DNA of 64,000 bases from Podocnemis expansa (Eukaryota; Chordata; Testudines; Podocnemididae). Shown here in pieces: positions 21,543 to 32,530 of the stretch. How positions within the stretch are numbered: position 1 is the stretch's first letter; each line of letters begins with the position of its first letter. Below the pieces are notes generated by a model that was given only the letters and a program-made list of their open reading frames with translations, searched no databases and was not told the DNA's origin. The translations under genes were made by a program, and so were the position numbers. The stretch lies in NCBI GenBank assembly GCA_007922195.1, contig ML681995.1:14687879-14751878 (forward strand), given 5' to 3'.

Positions 21543-24500
21543 AAACCATCGTTGTAAGAATTTCAGGTCAGATGCATGTCTATGCTGCAGTTGCTTTGCA
21601 TTGCTGTAATGAGGTAGAAGCCAGAAATCAGTGCTCAGGTAGTGCAGGAAGACGATTCTGGCACTTACTGGAAGTACCCAAAGTGGGCTCTGATGTTTTT
21701 GTTTTTTTCTTCAAGGCCTGGAGCACTTCTAGAAACTCATTTCATACTGCCAGTTAAATGAGACATTGACTTGTTTGCATTGCTGAAGAAACAGAGAATA
21801 ACAGCCAGTCTGGCCCATAATGCTTCTTAATGCCACATGTGCTACTAACTTGTGAAATTATTTGTGATAGGAAGCTTTATGCTGGGAGATGAGTGGGTTT
21901 TTCAGGTTAGTCCATTTGGGCTGAACACCATAAAATGTATTTTCAGGATTTATTTTCCTTCTCTGGGGTAGAAGGCTCGGCATATACTTTATTGATGACT
22001 TGATTGCTTTGAGCCAAGTGCATCTTTTAAATTTATTTTTATCCAATGTGAAACCTGATTTCTCTTTATCTAACCCAACCAAATACTATGGCTTGTCTAT
22101 CTTAATCCCTCCTAATCTATTATGTTAGTCTCCATGCCTTTGTCACTGAGCATAGGTTGGAAATATGAGAACTGCTGCCCCATCTTGTGCTGTTTTTGAT
22201 ACTTCGACATCTGGCTTTCCGGGTACGATCTAGCATCTGCTGAAAACAATGGGAAATTTTCAGTGATGTCAGTGAGGACAGGATTATGTCCTCTCTGGGG
22301 CATCGTGTAGACTTAAAGCATGCTCTTTTTTAAAGAAAGGTAGTGTTTGGGGTTTTTTTGACTGTAGCCATCTCCACATAGCTGATTCAAATCAAGTAAT
22401 GACTTGCTCTTCCAATAGATTGTTTGGCTGTTGATTTTGGACATTAGAGAAAAAGGCAGAACGAAATAGCAAACCTTGACACTAAGGAATTAAATAATAA
22501 AATAACTGTGTGATGTTAAAGCATTGGATTTTTGTTATTAAACATTTTGAAACAGGCATGCAGCTGAAGATAACTCTTCCTTTCTACTCCACAGATATTT
22601 GATGCTCCCCAGTTCTTTATTCCACTGGTACTATTGAAAATATTACCCCATCTCAAAATGTTAGTGAGAGAGCTAGTTCTATACCAGTTTGTTCCAAAGG
22701 AAAATTCCACAACTTCAAAATTTCTGGTGCAGAAGGGGGTGGGGGGGATCAAATCACTTAATTCATTCAAAAAAATTGTTTCATTTAGCTAATATCAGTT
22801 CACTTTGGTTCAACTTTAATTTACTACAACATTAAAGGTAAAAAAGTTTGAAACAAAATTTATTGAGGTGCTACTGTCCAAACAGAAGGCTTATGGACAT
22901 GAGACCCTTTGACATAATGGAAATAAAATTAGAATGTCATAATGGGCTTTGTATGAAGACTTGTAGGGAAAGCAGTGTAAATAAAACCAGCACAGACAGT
23001 ATATTGAAGAGTGTTTTCTGAGCTCTGTGTAAATGAGTGTGCATCTACAATTAACCATGGCAGTTTTTAAGGGCCAGAATTTAGAGGTACATGTTCACTG
23101 GTTGGATCCTATTACCATCAACTTAAATATGAGGAGAAGTGGTCCACTGATTCTGGTGGGAGCTGTAGATGCCCAGCACTTCTCAAATCAATACCTCAGG
23201 TGCGTTCTGGGAACAAAGCAAGTTTGTGAAGGTGTGACATGCCTATTCACCTAGGGCACTGTTCCCAGCTGAGATTTGCAGGCAGCTTGAAAGAAATTCT
23301 AGGGGCTTGGAGCATAAATCTAGGTGTTAGGGGGTATGAAAGTGAGCTTGCCAAAAGGATTGATAGTTGTTTTTTGGATAATAATTCTTGAGTTTTTGGG
23401 TATGATCGTATCATATGCAAGTTTCCAGATTCAACTTCATCATGAAAGTGATGGAGTACCTTAGGACTTACGTGGCTTAAATGAGGGCAGAATTGCTTCA
23501 CACCCTCTCTTTAAATGTCTAACCTACAAGAATGGCAACGCAACAGTGGACATGACCTAAATGTCACATATGCCTGCTCCTGCTCCAATTAAAATCAGTG
23601 GGTCTGAGTCTCATTTACACTTAGGCCCCTTTACACTGCTGTGGTGTAAATGAGTCTTTAAATGGGGGAAACAGTAATCTCTTGCACTACTAGACTGATG
23701 TATCAGGGAATCAGAGTCAATGCCTTCAATAGGACTGTGTCCTTAAGTGTTCCTGCTGCCACTTTCCACTGGACACCTGTAGCAGGTTGAGTGTGTTATG
23801 CACTTTCTTCTTATTTTTATGCCTGCCAGGTAGAACAGAAGCCAGACAAACCTTTTTAAAAAGATGGACTTTTATGACAAAATAAATCAGTACAAACAGG
23901 ATCCTCTAAATGTCAGGGGTAGAAAAATGTAGCCAGACTCCTTTTCTCTCTATAAAACCTTTCAAAAAAGAGCTATAATTTCAAGGTAGGAAGGAGTGTC
24001 ACGTTAGACAAACAAACTAGCCGTGTGTTCAGTAGTCCCATATACCTTTTGTCACCACCAAACTTTGATTAACATACTTTCATGCAAGACATCTATTTGG
24101 CTCATCTAATCCCAATATTGATTCTGACCTCTCCCTGCACACAAAACCTAGAGGAATTTATATTCCATTGGCTGCTTTTTCATAAACATGGTACTGTACA
24201 TATTTGTCTTGTTTTTCCCCTTCAACCTGAGCCCTTTAAATAACCACTGAGCTATGTTTCTCGATTACCCTTTCCTTTAAGGTTGGCCTGCCCGCTCATC
24301 ATAACAGTGGTATTTGGTTTAAATGATCCAAAGCAGAAGCTTAATTCTGCTAACGAATGAGTTTGTACTGCTCAGGATAGATACTTTTTGTGAGTGCCTT
24401 AGTTTTCGTCCTTTAAAGCTACTGAGCACACATAACCTAAAATCCTATTTTCCCAAAGCACTTGATTTGACAAAGATTAATAGTAGATATATGAGAGCTG

Positions 24501-27500
24501 AGAAAGATTGATAGTAAATACATAAATTAGCATTTGGGAGGGAAAACTTTTGATTGTTTAAAGACTTATTGGCTGGTTTCTGACTAGTCCACCAACCAGG
24601 CAGTATTGACTTAAAGAATTAGTATCTGACTGAGTTGTCTGCAAGGATGATTGCTATCTTGAAAGAAGAATTCAGGGTCCGGTCTGCAGTTTAAAATCAG
24701 GATTTCCAGGAAGGAGGCAGTAGATGCATTAGGTGACTTGGACTGGGAAAATGAGGGAGAAATATAGTTCAAAGAAACCCTAAGAGGGAAAGGAAATTTA
24801 CTTGAATGCGAGTTTTTGTCAGGGCCAAATTCTGCTCGCCTTCCACACACTTTGCAAACTAAGCAAAGTACAAGTCAGTGGAAAACTTGGCCTGGATTGC
24901 TATCAACATCTCAGTCATCAATGGGAGCACCACTTTGGGCCACTGTCAATCTTAGTTACTTTGGTGTAAATCAAGAATATCTATACTGAGAAAGTGTGGA
25001 TATATGCCGTGATGTCAATTTACCTGTAGCATTTTACTGGATTTAGTTCTGATTCACACAAGTGTGGTAGAGATTAATTTTAAATCTAGGGGAGGGAAAT
25101 GGAATAAAGCATGGGAAAGAATATTCAATACTTTAGTAGTGTTCTTTTCTGTTTTGCATGGAAACTGATGAATGTCCATGAAGTTAAATGAAGTGGGTGC
25201 AGCTATCACTGACAGTATGTTAATCCTGCTCAGATAGGCTGAGGACAAAGCAAAAGGCTCTCTTGACCTTTTCGTCCTCTCTCCATTAACCTGTGGAATA
25301 AAGGGATGGAATGTTGTCCTTAATATTTAAGCACAAATGTGTTACTCTGGCATGTGAAGTGTATATCATACTTGCCTGTAAAATACGTCACAATCACATT
25401 CCCATTGCTCTCCCCACTTTACCCTGACTAGGAGTGTTGCGCAGGCACAACTTCATTATTTTAATACCAAAAGACTATAAGGTCATAAAGAAAAGACAGG
25501 TCCATTTAGTCCTTGCCTAAAGCTCCTATACTGTATTCTTGCTACTGGCATCACAGGGCATTTCTAATACCAAAGCTGTGGAAAGGGGCCTTGATGTAAA
25601 GGAGGATCAGGCCTTGTGTCTTTCCCTTGGGGCCTACTAGGAGTTGGGCTTTGAGAGAAGGCTCTTATGAAAGCACAAGTAGTTCAAAAAATAGGAATTC
25701 AAAACGTAACAGTGCCATTAGTTGAGCAGTGGGCGTGGATCCACTTGATCAGTTGCCATTTCTCAGCTGTCAGGAAGCTTTTAGACCCATGTAAGTGGCC
25801 ACAGGGATTTGCTCCTGAGAAGGAACAAAGCCAACATGGCTGCCTCACTTGCCACATCTGTGCTTTTAAGCAAATCAATTTCCTTAAAAATTTAAAAGTT
25901 GTGGAAAGAAAATGGTCCCAAGGTGAGAGAGCTAAAAATTCCAAAGGAGGGAGGGAAGCAGCAGCAAATGATGAACATTGGTCGATTAATGTGTGGACAT
26001 GTGATGGCTGCCATCTTGGCCAACACAGCGGAGACTAAACTAGGGCCTGAAACTAACACTATGGTTGACTACACTTTAAGCTAAATGCAAAGGCTCCCTA
26101 ACTAGGGCTGTAAGAGGCTCTGATCCTCTGTGAATCAGGCCTAAAGAGGGACTTGTAACCCCCAGTCCCCTCAACAGTGGGTTACAGGCATATACAAAAG
26201 GATGGATTGTGACTAGGCAATTCCAGGGAATAGAAAGTAACATTGTCGTAGGGCATACGCCAGGCCTACCCTTGCAATGGGGCCAGGCACAGTCAGACTG
26301 GAGAGCAGAGGAAATACTCCTAGCTAGCAGCACTAGTTTGAATTAGCCTCTGTAAAGGAAGCAAGGAGGGAGACCCGTTTCTCTTTGCATTCAATAGCCA
26401 AATGTCTACCACGAAACACTGTTGGCAGCTGGCTGAATTGGGGCTGCTGTGGTGAGGGCCTACAAGAGGTGTCTGCTGGTGTGGGGGGGGGGCTTGCTTC
26501 TGGCAGGGGACCCCCTGGGGCCTGTGCCCCAAATGTTTTTTTGGGTCAGCAATGCCCCTGCTATAAATTCCAAAACAATTCCTCTGTTAGGCAGAATCAA
26601 ATTAAAAATGGCTATTCACTAGTTACTTTCTTCTCCTTCTGAAACAAAAAGTTGTTCTCTCTCTATATGAAAATGTTACTGAACTTTTGTTTATTTGTTT
26701 CTCCATATTGGTTTTTCAACAGTTATACGGGTATTTAAAGTTCCCCATTACAACTAGATCTTGTGGTGGTGGTTCTGGAAATGCCTCATCCACCTCCTTT
26801 TTCCTGGTTTCATCATCTATAGCAGACCCCATACTGTCTCCCCTAGTTTTCTTTACCCTTTTATCTTTACCCAGAGGCTTCCAACTGGTTTCCTTCTCAC
26901 TTCCATATGAATAGTGGAAGTAGTGTATAAGTTCTTGATGTACAATTCAGCAATACCTCCTTTTCTCTTCTGCCTGTCCTTCCTTAGCAAGCTACACCCT
27001 CTATAACAATATATAGAAATAGTCTGCTTCTGGCTTGTGTCATGGTCTATCAGTAACAGTCTGATTACGAAGAGTGTAAGTGTAACAACTTTACAATAAA
27101 GTGCATTTTCCTTAGTTCCAGAGTATCAGTTTGAGTGGCCAAGCATCATTTAATAGTGTTGATTAAAGATATTAAAGCTTTGCCTTGCTACTTTCACCTC
27201 TACCTACTGCAACATATTTCAGGTAATTTCTGGATGTTCCTCACTATGAATCCTAGCTTGCACTGGGAGCTTGAGGGTTGTAATACAGTAAATTGCAGAA
27301 GGAAGGAACTGCAGTATCATTAAAAATGACTCAAACTTCAAGAGCAAACAGGTGCCATCAGCCAAACTGATTTATAAATAAATAACCCAATAATTAATTA
27401 GCGTGCTACAAGTCAAGAGTTTTTCACATATACATCATACATAACTAATTCCAGCTGTGTACTGCGCCGTTCTGCTTGAATGGCTACTGTGTTGCTGCAT

Positions 27501-27563
27501 CAGAGCTCATAGCTGTAAAAGACTGCAAGAGTAATCAAATATGGGATCAGATTAGGCTTACCC
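21543..27563. other. Long unannotated stretch
   Basis: About 6 kb with no gene, RNA or confidently classified repeat. TTTACAC and GGTGTAAAT motifs at 23610-23655 suggest a very old palindromic repeat. The largest frame, 123 codons plus at 25667-26038, overlaps an antisense frame and has no recognisable domain. A G run of about 10 lies near 26483. Confidence 0.4.
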
Positions 27564-27566
27564 TTA

Positions 27567-27929
27567 GGGTGTGTTCACACAGCAATCTTATTTCAAAACA
27601 ACAGAGGTTTTTTCAAAATAAGAAAGGCCACGTTCACACGACGCACTGTTGTTTCAAAACAACTTAAACCCCATGTAGGGACGAAACAACGTTGTTTCAA
27701 AACAATTGTTTCGAAACAATGCCGTCAGAACATGCTGTTTCGAAACAATGGTGACTCATTTTGAAATAACTGTTGTCTGAACTTGCTATTTTGCTTTGAG
27801 CTTTTTTCCTTAATTCGAATTAACAAACTGTTAATTCGAATTAAGTCATTTCGAAATAAGGTGTTATTTCGATACAAGTTGTTTCAAAACAACTTGTATC
27901 GAAATAACCCCCTGTGTGTGAACGTAGCC
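27567..27929. mobile_element. Palindrome-rich MITE (PIF/Harbinger-like), copy 2
   Basis: This 363-bp element is bounded by a perfect TTA duplication (27564-27566 and 27930-27932). The ends are GGGTGTGTTCACAC and, reverse-complemented, GGCTACGTTCACAC. A perfect hairpin with 22-bp arms lies next to the right end (27863-27884 and 27887-27908, 2-nt loop). Two copies of TTAATTCGAATTAA sit inside at 27810-27844. It has the same length as copy 1 and is its inverted relative. No coding capacity. Confidence 0.88.
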
Positions 27930-27932
27930 TTA

Positions 27933-29608
27933 GAGGAAGAATAGGTGGTCTTGGGGTGGCTCATGCTGTGGCTATTTTAAATTTCCTGGTGTGTGTGTGT
28001 ATGTGCATAACAGTCAAAGATGGGGGCCCCTGTACAGTGTGGGGGGAGGGAGATCCTTGACTTTGCCCAGGACCTTGGATTCCCTAAAACCACCCCTGAT
28101 TGGAAGGTAGTGATTCTCATTACACTGAAGCACCCTTTAAGGCCTCTTTACACAGCAGAGAATTGCAATGTGGGTGCCCCTTTGCACTGAAAAACAAAGT
28201 GTTTCTTGTGCTCAGGGACCAAGCCAACATTTGCTTCCCTGCATCACAGGTCCTCTCCCGTATAGGCAGGTCATGTCCGAATGCCTCCCCAGCTACCCTG
28301 CAGAGCTGAAAGCAGGAGGCTTGGGGCTACAGATGTAGGATTGTCACTGCTGCCCCCTCCCTGCTTTTAGCCAAATGCAGTGCACATCTTCCCCCCCCCC
28401 CCCCCTCACAACCTGGTGCTGGCTCTGGGGCAGTCTCACCTCTCCTGTGCCCTGAAATGGGCTGGATGGTCCCCTGCCCCTGCGTCCGCTTTCACGTCCC
28501 AGCATTTCCTGCCACCCGCGCCCCTGGCATCTGCATTGGATGTGATTTAAAAATCTGTATTCTACATAAATATGGCCTTGCCAAAGGGGGGGCTGATCCC
28601 CTAGAGAGGGCACATGATGAGTCTCTGGCTTGTGGGGGAGAGATGGGGCAGTTCTATGGACCTCTAAGGGGGTGAGAGGAGGAAGCTGCTGGACCCATGC
28701 TCATGCTGAGTGCTCACTGCTCAGGCAGGTCATCTTTGCAGGGCTAGTGGAAAGCCTGGAGGAGGGCAGAGCAGCTGGCTCCAGGGAATCCAGGTCAGCC
28801 CTTATCGTCTGCTGTCCACAACTGCTCAGTCCAGGAAGCCAGAGCAGAGACTGTCAGTTGAAGAAGAGTTGGGTGAGAGCCTGGCTGGTGCCCCTTCCCA
28901 GGCAGGTGCTCAGGAGAACGGTCTGCCTCAGGTCCCCTGCAGTTCACCCTTGCTGAAAGAAGCCTTAATATGCATGAGACTCAGACCATTTCTCTGGCCT
29001 CTGGTGAGCCTACTTTTATTTCAACTGAGTATTGCATTTTTGCCTTTCCTCTTTGTAAATCCATTGTTTAGATTCATGCTCCCAGAACACTACAGTGTAT
29101 TAATAATCTATTTCCTGATGAGAATTTCCTTTATCTCCTTCCCATGATTGATACAGTGCTGTGTAAATTCAATATTGAAACATGATTCTGATTAATTTTT
29201 TGAAATAATGTAATCCAAAATGATGATTCATGTCGGTTGAGTGCAAACATGTTGGAGGTGCTTCCACTTTGATCTTCCCATAGTATTTCTTTGCCAAATA
29301 CTTGCTTAGCTACTACTTTCCCTTTTGGCTGTTTTTAAAGAAACCATTTATGTACTTGTGCTCTCCAGGGCTTGAACTATGGAGGTGAAGCATACATGCC
29401 TGTGTTACCACAAGTGCCTCTGCCTCATGGGAAGCGGTCACTTAGATGCCTCCTGTCTCCCCTATAGTTAGACTACATGTACGTTCTCCTTCCTGACTAG
29501 ACTACCCACAGGCAGCCTTGGGCAATTGAGGGCAAAGGCCCATTGTGGGGGCTCCCTATAGGCCCCCACTGCTGCTCTCCCTGTGGCCCCAGTCCCCTCT
29601 GCAGCCAT
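27933..29608. other. Unannotated sequence with GC-rich portion
   Basis: A GT-rich tract lies near 27991 and a run of 15 C at 28391-28405. From about 28340 to 28960 the sequence is moderately GC-rich, with overlapping open frames on both strands but no recognisable domain. It lacks the CpG density that would suggest a promoter island. Confidence 0.4.
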
Positions 29609-29630
29609 AACACACACACACACACACACA
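29609..29630 (+). repeat. (CA)n microsatellite
   Basis: About 11 uninterrupted CA units directly upstream of a PLE tail fragment. Confidence 0.95.
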
Positions 29631-29635
29631 GAGCC

Positions 29636-29690
29636 TTCACTCCTTGTTTGTTTTGCTGAACCAGACTAGCGTGACTGTCCCTCTGGAACT
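29636..29690 (+). mobile_element. Penelope-like element, terminal tail fragment
   Basis: TCACTCCTTGTTTGTTTTGC followed by GAACCAGACTAGCGTGACTG and TCCCTCTGGAA is the outermost PLE 3' tail on the plus strand. Only about 55 bp remain. Confidence 0.75.
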
Positions 29691-29814
29691 CATAAATTAT
29701 TGGTGGGTATGGTATTTTTAAAGATCTTTCCATTATGAAGCTTGAAAATTGATCATCTTTCACTTAATATAAGTGAGCTAATACTGAACTACAAAGTTAA
29801 AATGAACACTGTAA

Positions 29815-30298
29815 AGGGACAGGGCCCTCAGCCGAGCCACCTCCCAGAGCGTAGGTCTGGACCCGCAGTGGGGTCAGACCCGACTCCCCTATTTTTGTGT
29901 CCTTCTAGCCCCTCAGGTAGGTTACAGCAAGCACACAGTACTAATAGTTCAGGGCCTTCAACCCTCCAGTGGGGTAAGGCAAGTACACAGTACGAGAGTT
30001 CAGGGCCTTCAACCCCACCAGGGGTAAGGCAAGCACCCGGTAGCTGGGATGGCGGCAGGGGAGGGGAGGGGAACGTAGGCCCGCCTGCTCCACTGCATTC
30101 CAGCCCAGGGCCCTATCAGTGGCAGTGACCTGCCACTGGGTCAGTGGGCTCCAGCCAAAACACTGAAGCCTTATAGTAGCAGTCCACTCACCAGCTGTCC
30201 CTGGGCCACTTCCTCACAGTTCCCTGTTGGGTACCTTCCTCGCTAGGTTCCAGGTCCTCCAGATAAATTCCCCAGGGCATCCCGGTCAACCCCTCACC
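29815..30298. repeat. Unclassified GC-rich repeat, left part (split by MITE)
   Basis: GC-rich sequence starting near GGGACAGGGCCCTCAGCC, containing a short tandem array at 29928-30029. It appears to continue on the far side of the MITE at 30299-31171, because composition and style resume there. I believe this is an interspersed turtle repeat, but I cannot name it or show a second copy in the window. Read on the reverse strand, it and its right part contain acidic, leucine-rich open segments that may be remnants of coding sequence. Confidence 0.45.
29928..30029 (+). repeat. Tandem repeat, two units of 52 and 50 bp
   Basis: Unit 1 is 29928-29979 and unit 2 is 29980-30029. Both start with CAAG-ACACAGTAC and include TTCAGGGCCTTCAACCC. 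A third partial start, CAAGCACCCGGTAG, follows at 30030. Confidence 0.88.
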
Positions 30299-30623
30299 GG
30301 CTATGTCCACATGTAGCTCATTATTTCAAAATAACTTATTTTGAAATAAAATCCTTATTTTGAAATCACTTATTTTGAATTAAAAATGTTTTAATTCGAA
30401 ATAAGGGAAACCCTGAAAGCAAAATAGCATGCCCTCAGTATTGACATGCTATTTCGCTTCAGGAGAGGGGCACAAAGGGCCGCCTAGGCAGCAAGTGGGG
30501 AGTGCAGGCGGGGCACAGCTGGCTGCCACTGCCCCCGTGGCAAGCAGGGAGCATGGGCAGGGGGGCAGAGTCGGCTCCTGGCTACTGGGAGAGCTGCAGC
30601 AAGGGTGAGCCCGTGGCAGCGAG

Positions 30624-30709
30624 AGAGCTAGCTGGGGGCCCCGGTCCCCCAGCCCCTGGCCACTTGCAGGTGGCCAGGGGCTGGGAGACCGGGGTGCCTA
30701 GCTAGCTCT
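30624..30709. repeat. Long hairpin, 40-bp arms
   Basis: The left arm 30624-30663 and right arm 30670-30709 are reverse complements at 36 of 40 positions, separated by a 6-nt loop (TTGCAG). The arms are GC-rich and would fold very stably as DNA cruciform or RNA stem. Confidence 0.93.
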
Positions 30710-30844
30710 GTCCCTGCCGCTTGGTGAGCAGCTACCCAGCTGGGCAGCGAGAAAAGAGGCTTTGGCGCCTGCTGCACTGCCTGTCCCCGGAAAGGGGGAG
30801 CAAAGGGCGAATTGGCTTCAGCACCTGCCACTCCCCTGGACATG

Positions 30845-30874
30845 CCCTCAGCACCCTGGCCAGGGTGCTGAGGG
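30845..30874. repeat. Perfect 30-bp palindrome
   Basis: A perfect inverted repeat with 15-bp arms and no loop, centred on TGGCCA. It lies in the GC core of the MITE. Confidence 0.95.
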
Positions 30875-31171
30875 AGGGGTGGGATTTCCTTCCAGGATGC
30901 CATGCACCCTGGGAGGAAGTTCAAACCTCTGTTTTGAAACAGGGGTTGTTTCAAAACAATGTGTACTAACTGCGTTGTTTCAAAACAACCCTTTTGAAAC
31001 CAGGGTTATTTTGATTGCAGGTGAGGTTTAGCAGTTTCAAAATAACCACCATTATTTTGAAACGACGGAGTCCCATCATTCTGAAATAACAAAACGTCAT
31101 CTGGATGTAGAAATTTTTATTTTGAAACAACGCCTGTTGTTTCAAAATAAAACTCTCACGTGGACATACCC

Positions 31172-31565
31172 ACTGTCTTCTGTTGGCAATGTGGGCAATT
31201 CCACTCCATCCGCCAGCAGGAGCTCCTCCAGGTCACAGGGGTCCGAGGCAGCTGGCTCGCTGACATTGCTGGCTGAGGGAAGCTCATCCAGGTCCTCACC
31301 TGGGGGAGTTATCTCTAGGGGAGCAGCCAGCCAGCATTCCTCCCCTTGGCAGGGAGATCTCACTGTTAGTCAGGCACCAGCTGCTCCTGTGGAAGGAGAT
31401 CTGCCAGCTTCAGCAGCCATCTTGCCCTTGGCTGACTGGTCCGTCCCTTTATATAGTCCTCCCCCTCCCTCGGGCCATCCCTTTGGTTCCCGGGTGGGGT
31501 CTTTCACAAGGCCTCTTCAGGCCAGCAGGGGTAGTGCTGGCGACCGGCTACCTCCTGGCTAGTGG
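31172..31565. repeat. Unclassified GC-rich repeat, right part
   Basis: Resumes directly after the MITE. The minus strand is open from 31363 to 31142 (running about 30 bp into the MITE) with an acidic composition rich in Glu, Asp, Leu and Pro (for example DLEELLLADG). A plus-strand frame of 146 codons overlaps it. No known domain is seen. It probably belongs with 29815-30298. Confidence 0.4.
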
Positions 31566-32225
31566 GTAACTGTTCTTCCCTGATACAACACTTAAAATTT
31601 TTTAAGAAGTATGTGCATTAATTAACAAAAAAAGTGGTAAAATTAATGATGGCTCAGAAATAACTAAAACAGCAAATTTGAAATTCTGGCAGTCAAATCT
31701 TACAAATTTTTCATAGAGGCTTGGATCTATGTGCACTAGAAGTTTAATACAAATACTTTTAATAAATAAAAATAAGTGAAAAGAAGGTTTCTAGTCTATA
31801 GCTATAAATGAAAAACCCCACATTTCAATGAAATTCTCTGAAGTATTCAAGTTTGTAAGACTCTGGGCCCCTCAAAAATATTAAATATTAAGTACAAAGG
31901 AAGGTAAAAAATTACCATACATACAGCACAGCTGTCACACACAGGTGTAATATTGCTTGAGGGCACCACTGTATTTATATGTAACAGCCTATATGGACCT
32001 ACCTGGTAACCTGAGCTAACCAAAGGCAAAGGAAAAGGCAAAAGAAGAACAGATGGAAAAGGTAGAATTTCACATTTGGGATTAAAAAATAGCAGAATAA
32101 ATGACCACACTGAGGAAATAAAAGATGAGACCATTCCTGCTTTTTTTAGGATATCAGTGTGAAGGTGATGGGCAGATAATGGTGACATCTGCAGTTCAGA
32201 TCCTAATGATTGTTTGCCTTGATGA
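31566..32225. other. Unannotated AT-rich sequence
   Basis: No recognised gene or repeat; a minus-strand frame of 152 codons (31847-32305) runs into the next transposon and has no known motif. Confidence 0.4.
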
Positions 32226-32233
32226 GCCAAGAC

Positions 32234-32522
32234 TAGGGTTATCAGATACCAAGGCAGGGGAAGGAGGGCAGGGAAGTATAAAAAGGAGGACATTGGAGAA
32301 CACATGGAGAAAATGAAGTATTAATGTAATATTCTTCTGCTTTTAAGGGGTCCTGGGACACTTCCCCCTAAAAATAGGGTGTTCTGGGGTGTTCCAGCAT
32401 ACTTTAACCCAGTAAGTAAAAGGCCAGACAAAATCATGTATTTTTAAAATGCCTGCCAGACAGAGGACATGAAGATAAAAAGGAGGACATGTCCTCCTTT
32501 TGCCTGACATCTGGTAACCCTA
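32234..32522. mobile_element. hAT-type MITE (289 bp) with 8-bp target duplication
   Basis: The termini are TAGGGTTATCAGATACC and, reverse-complemented, TAGGGTTACCAGATGTC. The flanks are GCCAAGAC (32226-32233) and GCCAAGAT (32523-32530), an 8-bp target duplication with one mismatch, diagnostic of the hAT superfamily. Inside is a GGAGGACATGTCCTCC palindrome close to the right end. No coding capacity. Confidence 0.9.
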
Positions 32523-32530
32523 GCCAAGAT

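Larger units (their letters stand above)
30299..31171. mobile_element. Large palindrome-rich MITE with GC-rich core (873 bp)
   Basis: The ends are GGCTATGTCCACATG and, reverse-complemented, GGGTATGTCCACGTG. The flanks ACC and ACT agree at two of three bases, compatible with a decayed 3-bp duplication. Both flanking arms (about 30320-30420 and 30925-31160) consist of TTATTTTGAAATAA-type palindromes. Between them lies a GC-rich core with two strong hairpins (30624-30709 and 30845-30874). Frames in the core overlap on both strands and show no transposase motif. Confidence 0.78.

Noticed and set aside
30299..31171. CRISPR-like array because of many short similar palindromes
   Set aside because: Palindromes are not evenly spaced, there are no unique spacers of constant length, and the element has TIRs; the genome is vertebrate.
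31142..31363. Acidic 73-residue minus-strand frame as a possible activation-domain gene
   Set aside because: It overlaps a MITE terminus and a GC-rich repeat, and an equally long frame lies on the other strand. It may be a remnant of repeat coding sequence but is not a supportable gene.
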